A DNA stretch of 64,000 nt from Anniella stebbinsi (lineage: Eukaryota > Chordata > Lepidosauria > Squamata > Anniellidae): contig JARDYH010000003.1 of assembly GCA_029215795.1 (NCBI GenBank), positions 92,164,609 to 92,228,608 of the forward strand, in the 5' to 3' direction. The notes beneath the pieces are model-generated. The model was not told the DNA's origin and made no database searches. It was given only the letters and a program-made list of their open reading frames with translations. Made by a program: the position numbers and the translations under genes. Numbering within the stretch: position 1 is the stretch's first letter; each line of letters begins with the position of its first letter. Below, one piece after another: positions 57,115 to 64,000 of the stretch.

Positions 57115-58075
57115 CTTCAGGCAGGTTCATATGGTAAGAGGTGTCCTTTCAGGTCACTTGGCCCCAGGGCTTTGGAGATAAACATCATGCTCAGAAACAA
57201 ATTGGCAGCTGCGATAATTGATAAGTGCATTATGGTCAACAAAGCACATACCAGAAAACAATCTGGCCACTGCACTAGATTTTGCACTAGCTGGAGTTTC
57301 CAAACATGCCTCAACAGCAGTCCAACGTAGAATGTCTTACAATAATATAAACGGGAGGTGATTAAGTTGTGGAGCGCTGTGGCCACATCTGCCTTCTCCA
57401 GGAAGGGGCAAAATTGGCTGCAAACGCTAACGGACCTTCCAGGAGCAATGTCAGGACCAAAAGCACCCCCCAAGCTGAGAACCTGATGCTTCAGAGGTAG
57501 TGCCACCACATCCAGAACAGACTGTGCCTCCAATCCTAGTTTAGTTTTTCTGATGACCAACAGTACGTCTATTTGGATTAAACCTCAGCTTGCTATTCCA
57601 CATCCAAACCATCCCTCTATCCAGGCAACAGTTCAGGACATCCACAGGGGCCTCGGCATGAATTGACAAAGAGAGATAGAGCTGGCTATCATGAGCATAG
57701 TTGTGAGACCCCCAAACTCCCAATGACTTTTCCCAGTGGTTTCATGTAGATATTAAACAACAAAGCGTATAAAATATAGCTCCAAGGAATCCTAGAAGGC
57801 CTGAGGCCTAGCTGTAGTCACTCAGTCAGTACCACTTTCTGGGAGCTCGCAGTCCATTGCAGCATACGCAGAAGGATACCATGGCTGATGGTATAGAATG
57901 AAGAATCAAAAGGGACATACTTCCCAACGTAGATCATCCTCTAAGGCCACCAAGATTGTTTCAGTTGGAAAACCCAGCCTGAACCCAGATTGGAAAGGAT
58001 CCAAATAATCAGCTTCATCCAGAGTCTGTTGATTCTCCTCTGCAAATTCTGCCATGTCCCCCTTCCCCCACAATT
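57115..58075 (-). mobile_element. L2-clade LINE, old and frameshifted
   Basis: Minus-strand L2 ORF2 fragment spanning RT and C-terminus: FQSGFR-like start near 57980, a VAFDTI-like block broken near 57900, then SHNYAHDSQLYLSLSIHAEA (57723-57640; the active-site box reads YAHD rather than YADD), LNCCLDRGMVWMWNSKLRFN, LITSRLYYCKTFYVGLLLRH and SKALGPSDLKGHLLPYEPA. Truncated before the 3' UTR at 57115. Confidence 0.88.
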
Positions 58076-58331
58076 AACATGTTATTCTGCCCTCAGAAGA
58101 GCTTCTGTACTAGAATAATTCATCTGTCATTGGTGATGCATTTACATGGAGTTTCCTCTCTGCTTACACTCAACTGTTTAAGAGAGGAAATGCTCCAGGT
58201 CTTGGAATGCTCACACATTACCTATTTCAAACTTATGCCAAAAACATTCCTTATGTTGGGAGTTTTCATAAGGTTTAATTTAAATGGCTTTTCATGGTGT
58301 GTACTTTGAATGTAAAACCTGCACTGTTTTA

Positions 58332-58362
<31 letters not shown>

Positions 58363-58638
58363 GTATTATTATTATCATTATTATTATTATTAATAATAAT
58401 AATAATAGTCCTTCTATTCCTGTCTGGTTCCTGTGTCCTGCATTAACATTCACACGTGTGTACAAATAGTACAAGACATGTTCAAAGACACTTTTAGCTC
58501 TATGTGTGAAAACAAGGTTGATGCCAATAACTCTAAAAAAAACCCAAAAATCAGCTCACATCATCTCCAGCAAGCATGGTCAGGTAGGTCCCAATCCAGC
58601 TCACACAGCCTGCAGCTTACACAGAGGCCTCTTGCACC
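58076..58638. other. No gene seen; ATT microsatellite inside
   Basis: Contains the microsatellite listed next. The 72-codon frame at 58433-58651 has no domain. Confidence 0.4.
58331..58407. repeat. ATT microsatellite ending as its own inverse
   Basis: ATT repeat (58331-58390) followed by AAT repeat (58391-58407), so the tract can fold on itself. Confidence 0.92.
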
Positions 58639-58789
58639 TGGCACAGACTGATGTTTTTTTTTAAAATATATATATATATTTAATTTTTCAACATAATACA
58701 ACATAAAACAACATAAAATACAATACATACCGCATACCCCCCGTGCTCCCCTCCCCCCAGGAGACCTTCAATTATACATTATTCTTCTT

Positions 58790-60960
58790 TCCAAAAGTGT
58801 AAAGACTCTTTTGAAGGTATTTGCCCCTTCCCCGTTCTTAATACATATTCCAAAAATAGGCTCCATACATCTCCAAAATCATTCTTACTGGACATTCCCC
58901 TCTTTATTTTCATTTTACACGTTAGCTTGTCATTAAGTGCCATATCCCATATTTCTTTATACCATTCTTCTATAGGATATATCCCTTGCCCTTTCCAGTT
59001 TTTAGCAATCATTATTCTGACGGGAGCCAGGAGGTTGTTTATTAATTCTCTCTTATTTATATTCCCATTGCCTTTATCCCATATTGCTAGTAGAGCCAGC
59101 TTTGGGCTTAATTCCAATTTACTTCCAATTATTTCACTTATTTATTTGAACACCCTTTCCCAAAATTTTTGTACATGTTTACAGCTCCACCACATATGGA
59201 AATAAGTTCCAACCTCCTGACATCCCCTCCAACAATTCTTGGACACTTTTTTATCTATCTGATGAAATCTTACCGCCGTTAAATACCATCTCCATACTGT
59301 CTTATAATAATTCTCCTTAATTCTAATCGACAAAAGCTTTAACATTCTTGCATCCCACATCCTTCCCCAGTCATGTGCATTAATTTGTTCCTTTAAATCA
59401 TCTTCTCAAATCATTTTAAGAGAGTCTCGATATTCAGCCTCCTCTGTAAGGATTCTATATATTTCGCTAGTCAGACCTTTTCTAGTTTTAATTACTTCCT
59501 TCTTTCCTCTTGATTCAATTAAATCTTCAAATCTTGTATTATTTCTACACTTCTTATTTATCTTTTTCCATTCCTGTGTCCATTTTTCCAATTTTAAGCA
59601 TTTGAACCAAGCTATCTTTTGTCCTTTTACCAACTCTCTAATTTGCACCTTATCTATCATTCTTTCCATCCAGTTCCTTAACTTAATAATTTCCTGACCC
59701 TTCAGACTTCCTTCCAACTCTACTTTTAAATTCCTTGGGAAATTTCCCACAACTACCACTGGGGCGAGTGGAGAGTCTCCTGGTATTAACTTTCCTTTAA
59801 CTTTCTCCCAGATCTCTAGAATGTTTTTCAGCAACGGGTTGTCCAGTCCCCTCAAATCTTTCTTTTGAATTTTATTATTAAAAAAAATATTTTGCAATTT
59901 AAAATCTAGTTCCCCTGTTTGCGTTCCTAGCCATTCTAAGTCTTCCTCCCCTAATATACTATTTATAACATATCTTAACTGATTAGCAATATGATAATTC
60001 TTTATATTTGGAAGTCCCAAACATCCTTTTTTTTGTGTCTTATACCATAACCCTTTGTTAATCCTAGCTCTCTTATCTCCGTTGCAATAAGCATTAATCA
60101 TATTTTGCCAGCTCTTTAACCCTGCATCCGATATTTTAATCGGTAGCATTCTAAACAAAAAATTAATCTTAGGTAATATCTTCATTTTAATAACCGCTAT
60201 TCTACCAAAACAAGAATGTTTTAATTTTCTGTATACCTCTAACTTTTCCCCTACCTGTTTTTTCAAACTTGCAAAATTAATTTCCTCTAACCTATCTAAA
60301 TCTTTTGCAATATTAACTCCTAAATAACGTACTATATTTTTAAGCCTAAGACCTAACTTAACTTTACCTTCCTCCAACTCCTCTTTGTTATAATTAAATA
60401 ACATCATTTCTGACTTCCCCCAATTAACTTGTAAACCAGTAATCTCCCCGAATTCTCTCAAATGCTCTTTAATCAGCCCCCCAACCTTCAAGGGATCTTC
60501 TAATGTCAGTAACGTGTCATCCGCAAACATATTTATTTTAATCTTCTCCTTCCCTCCTATCCCCTTCAATCTTGAATCCTCCCTTATAACATTTGCCAAA
60601 ATTTCTATCACTATCGCAAATAAGATCGGTGAAAGTGGGCAACCTTGTCTTGTTCCTCGAGCTAGTATAATCTGTTGCGTTAACCCATCATTAACCATTA
60701 TTTCTGCTTTATTATTTTTATACAGTTGATCCATCACTCCCATAATTTTTTCTCCAAGCCCAAATGTTTTCAAAATTATTTTAAGTGCTGGCCATTCCAC
60801 ACAATCAAAGGCTTTGAATATATCCAATGCTAACAAACCTGCTTTTAAATTCCTTTTTTTAATAGTATTGATTATATTTAAGACTCTTCCAATTAAATTA
60901 GGCATTTGCCTTCCTGAGATAAATCCACATTGATCTTTTCTAATATATTTATGTATAAAC
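58790..60960 (-). pseudogene. L1 ORF2 reverse transcriptase pseudogene
   Basis: The longest open frame of the window (60905-59406, 499 codons) covers ALDIFKAFDCVEWPALKIIL, ILARGTRQGCPLSPILFAIV, MFADDTLLTLEDPLK (FADD at 60516-60527), GRIAVIKMKILPKINFLFRM and KKGCLGLPNIKNYHIANQLR. A Trp codon turned TGA near 59406 ends it, and further downstream sequence (DWGRMWDARMLKLLSIRIKE..., ending LRTGKGQIPSKESLHFWKEE) is still readable. A TAA after ERVFK near 59143 is also present in the other L1 copy. The N-terminal side is cut by the hAT. Confidence 0.94.
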
Positions 60961-62204
60961 TAGGGATGTGCACGGACCCCCCCGATCGGATCGGGACCCG
61001 GATCGGGACCTCCAATTTTGTCATGGATCGGTTTGGACAAAATCGGAGGCCCCCCGGACCGGATCGAGTCCGATCCCGACCCAAAAATCGTACATTTTTG
61101 GATCGGCCGATCCAAAAATCGGAAAAAATGGCGGCGGGTGGGTGAGGGGGGGCCTAACTCCCTCCCCCCCGGGGCCGTCTGCTGTGGATGGCCCCGGCAG
61201 GTAAGCTCCCTTCCCCGCGCTCCCTACCCCCCCTGGGGCCGTACGCTTCCATCTGTGGGCGCCCGCGGGCGCCCGCGGATAGAAGCGGACGGCTCCGGGG
61301 GGGGTAAGCCCCCTTCCCCGCCACTGCTTACCTGTTAGGGCCGTTCGCTCCCGTCCGGCGCCGGCGGCTACTGCCAGCCGGCTTTGCGGCTTGCTCTAGA
61401 GTAGCGCGCCGGGTGATCACCCGGCGCGCCACCCTGGAGCAGGCCGCGGAGCCCGCTGGTAGTAGCCGCCGGCGCCGGATGGGAGCGGACAGGCCGGAAA
61501 GGTAAGGGCCCCCCTCCTCCCCTCCGCGCGCCCCCTGCTTACCTTCCCGGCCCGTCCGCTCCCGTCCGGCGCCGGCGGCTACTACCAGCGGGCTCCGCGG
61601 CCTGCTCTAGAGTAGCGCGCTGGGTGATGACATCACCCGGCGCGCCACCCTGGAGTAGGCCGCGGAGCCCGCTGGTAGTAGCCGCCGGCGCCGGACAGGA
61701 GCAGACGGGCCGGGAAGGTAAGGGCCCCCCTCCTCCCCTCCGTGCGCCCCCTCCTCCCCTCCGCGCACCCCCTGCTTACCTTCCCAGCCCGTCCGCTCCC
61801 GTCCGGCGCCGGCGGCTACTACCAGCGGGCTCCGCGGCCTGCTCTAGAGTAGCACGCCGGGTGATGACATCACCCGGCGCGCCACCCTGGAGCAGGCCGC
61901 GGAGCCCGCTGGTAGTAGCCGCCGGCGCCGGACGGGAGCGGACGGGCCGGGAAGGTAAGCACCCCCCTCCTCCCCCCCCGCTGTCCACTTTCATCGGCGG
62001 GTGCCCGCTGGCACCGGCCAATGGAAGCGGCGGTGGGCGCCAGTGGGCGCCCGCCGATCCGCCGAACCGGTTCAGAACCTTTTCGGACCGGTTCGGATTG
62101 GATCAGCCGATCCAGCTGTCGGATCGGAAATCGGATAATTTATCCGATTTCCCACTGGACCGGACTCGGATCGTGGATCGGGTCCGATCCAGTGCACATC
62201 CCTA
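60961..62204. mobile_element. GC-rich non-autonomous hAT inside the L1, 1244 bp
   Basis: Perfect 13-bp termini tagggatgtgcac and gtgcacatcccta, flanked by the perfect octamer gtataaac (60953-60960 and 62205-62212). Subterminal blocks repeat cgatcggatcgg-type words in both orientations. The core is three long hairpins (61353-61933). Extremely GC- and CpG-rich. Open frames across it (for example 61624-62205) come from composition and symmetry. No transposase. Confidence 0.95.
61353..61933. repeat. Three long hairpins, ~58-bp arms
   Basis: Hairpins at 61353-61480, 61564-61696 and 61801-61933 (starts 211 and 237 bp apart). Arms read gtccggcgccggcggctact... and its complement ...agccgccggcgccggac. 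The loop is centred on gggtgatgacatcaccc, itself a palindrome. Between hairpins lie C-rich spacers with ccctcctcccctccg. The first unit is the most diverged and lacks the six loop bases. Confidence 0.95.
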
Positions 62205-62291
62205 GTATAAACGTACTCATCCTTTTTGCCATTATTGCTGTAAATATTTTTGAGTCTTGATTTATTAAGGATATTGGCACAGACTGATGTT

Positions 62292-63574
62292 GTCACTAGA
62301 TTGCTGCACACCTTTTGAAGCTTTTGTACAGTGCATAGGTGCCCAAACTGGTCTGTTTCTCGTATACCATCCAGTATCAGGGACTGGAGTTCATCTAGGT
62401 GACAGGAATTTCCCAGAAATTGCTGTCCAAGAGTAGCTGAGCAAACCATTCCATACACAGATGTTCTCCTGTGGGCATTTGATAAGTATATAGTGAAAAT
62501 GCCAAATTCTGCTAAAACTCCCAATCCCCTTTATAATCCATTTTAATTCTAGACAGTCCCAGAAAGTTTCATGGCAGGCTACTTGGCTTTGGAAGAGTAG
62601 AGAAGCTGGGCTCCTGTGACTTTTAACTGCTGTGCGACAGGCAAAAATGACAAAGGTAAAGCCTTTCACATCAGATCATCTCTCAGTGTTGACAAAAAGC
62701 TGTATTGGTTGAATTTCTGTGTATATCATTAATGGTTAAAGATTCATAAGAGCCCTGGTAGGAAAAAATGGTGCCAATCCTAAATAGATGCTTTTTCTTT
62801 CTTTTTTTAAAATAAAGTTGAGTATCGTCATAACTACTGCTGAAATTTCTTTTCCAGATTTGAAATGGATATTATTTACTTTGAGTTTGTTGATCTTGTG
62901 GTGTTTCAAGGAGACAGTTGCTGTAAATTAGTTGAGTTTGTGAGAGTGGTTTCTACATTCCTGTTCTAAATGAATATGTAAGGTTTCAAACCCGCTTGAG
63001 GGCGAATGTTTTTTTAGCCTATTTAAGTTCCTCTTTTTTCTCTCTCGCTTTCTTTTCTGGTGGATCCCAGGACATATTACATTTCACTCCTCCAATATAG
63101 AGGACATTTTTGTGACAACTTCTGAAAACGTATCAGTCAGCTGTAATCCAAGGCTTTACAAGATTTTCTAAATTGTTACTTAAGAGGATTCATTATTTGA
63201 CGGTTTTATCTGAGCCCCACGTCTCCTCCCCTCTCCTCTCAATTCAGCTTTAGCTTGTTGTTCTGTGACTGCTTCTGTATGGGTCTGTGTACACTCCATC
63301 CTACTCAACCTGTACATTTAAAAGATCAGCAGATATTTAAAATAGTTGTTTGGCACATTATATTATTTGTTCAATAATTGCATACTTTCATATTCGTTGC
63401 TCCAATTTGCGCTTCTCTCGCAGATTTCCCCAGCATTTCCATGGCATTCAAATCTCAGTCTTCTGTTCCTCTTGGGAAATTTCTGTCCTTCCCCCAGATA
63501 GCACATTTATTTCTATTGTGTTTACAATGTGTAGTGTGTGGCAGTCTATGTTATGGGCAACTATTTATTTTATC
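62292..63574. other. No recognisable gene or repeat
   Basis: Plain sequence. The minus frame at 62391-62669 shows no domain. Confidence 0.4.
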
Positions 63575-63652
63575 ACAACTGGTCACTCAGTGAGCTTCAT
63601 GGCTGAGTTGGGATTGAAACCCAAGTTTTCAGGTCTAAGCCTACAGTTATCT
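63575..63652 (+). mobile_element. MIR/SINE 3' fragment
   Basis: actggtcactcagtgagctt, catggctgagttgggattga, aacccaagttttcaggtcta match the end of tRNA-derived CORE-type SINEs. Confidence 0.55.
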
Positions 63653-63674
63653 GTGCTGTGATAGCCTCCAGGAT

Positions 63675-64000
63675 GACTATTGTAGCACATTATACATTGA
63701 CTTGCCTTTAGAGATGATTCAGAAGTCTCCAGCTAGTACAGAATATAGCTGCCAGAATTTTGACTTGCACAACTCATTTTGGCCATATTACTCTAGTTTT
63801 CAAAGAGCGTGGTTGCCCGCCAGTACACTTCCAAGCCCAGTTCAAAATGCAGATGTACACCTTTTACAGCTCTCAACAGCTTGGGAACCATGTAGCTGAA
63901 GACTTTACTAGCTTGCTATTGGATATTGATGAGCAGGACAGTTCCCACCCCTCTCATCCTCTCCCTCTTCCCCAGTACATGTCTACGCCATTTTGAAATT
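63675..64000 (+). mobile_element. L2-clade LINE fragment running off the window
   Basis: gactattgtagcacattata to gatgattcagaagtctccag corresponds to the L2 'LDYC..LY...P' block. It continues with ccagaattttgacttgcaca, tggttgcccgccagtacact (the ...LPVHF segment) and ctctcaacagcttgggaacc. Decayed, with frameshifts. The 3' end is beyond the window. Confidence 0.75.

Larger units (their letters stand above)
58656..62274 (-). mobile_element. L1 LINE, 5'-truncated, split by a hAT
   Basis: Minus-strand L1 with a T-rich (poly-A) end at 58656 and 5' truncation at 62274. The 17-bp target duplication tggcacagactgatgtt is perfect at 58639-58655 and 62275-62291. Removing the hAT at 60961-62204 and its octamer leaves about 2.4 kb of L1. 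It is the same subfamily as 17597-20700 but a simple truncation without inversion. Confidence 0.95.

Noticed and set aside
58331..58407. Regulatory palindrome
   Set aside because: A plain ATT microsatellite that happens to switch to its inverse.
61624..62205. 193-codon Pro/Arg-rich frame
   Set aside because: Lies in the GC-rich hairpin core of a non-autonomous hAT; repeated peptide blocks mirror the hairpin units.

Overview
The window looks like non-genic (intergenic or deep intronic) nuclear DNA of a squamate reptile, most likely a lizard. The evidence is its repeat mix: L1-, CR1- and L2-clade LINEs side by side, MIR-like SINE remnants and many hAT-type DNA transposons, in an AT-leaning background with GC-rich islands that are themselves transposons. 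I found no host protein-coding exon, tRNA, rRNA, CRISPR array or bacterial-type operon. The only long protein-like reading frames belong to broken LINE ORF2 genes. Species and chromosome cannot be told from the sequence alone.

Layout. 0-8 kb: a decayed CR1 LINE (about 1.6-2.8 kb), microsatellites, a small inverted-repeat element and an L1 3' end (7.7-8.2 kb, minus strand). 8.4-12.5 kb: a hAT-like element (8456-12505) that carries a complete second hAT element (8481-11768). The inner one has an array of twin hairpins and a long GGA tract. 13-17 kb: palindromic MITEs and a 642-bp hAT with a perfect 30-bp-arm hairpin. 17.5-21 kb: a MIR hit by a foldback hAT MITE, which was then hit by an L1 whose 5' end is inverted (twin priming). 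21-34.5 kb: L2 3' ends, MITEs, MIRs, another hAT with internal tandem modules, and a long hairpin. 34.5-51 kb: mostly unrecognised sequence with two more copies of the foldback MITE and several inverted-repeat elements. 51.2-55.6 kb: two copies of one inverted-repeat family, one split by an L2 LINE and one by a 2-kb hAT. 57.1-58.1 kb: an L2 LINE. 58.6-62.3 kb: a second L1 (minus strand), itself split by a GC-rich 1.24-kb hAT holding three very long hairpins. The last 300 bases are another L2 piece.

How the parts relate. Nothing here forms a pathway. What the sequence records is a stack of insertions, and many are datable relative to each other because both copies of the target-site duplication survive. 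Eight-base duplications flank the foldback MITE four times out of four and five further hAT insertions (perfectly or nearly), and 15- and 17-base duplications flank the two long L1s. The most unusual feature is that several separate non-autonomous hAT elements carry long, locally amplified hairpins. The foldback MITE is itself a head-to-head dimer with a fossil terminus in its loop.
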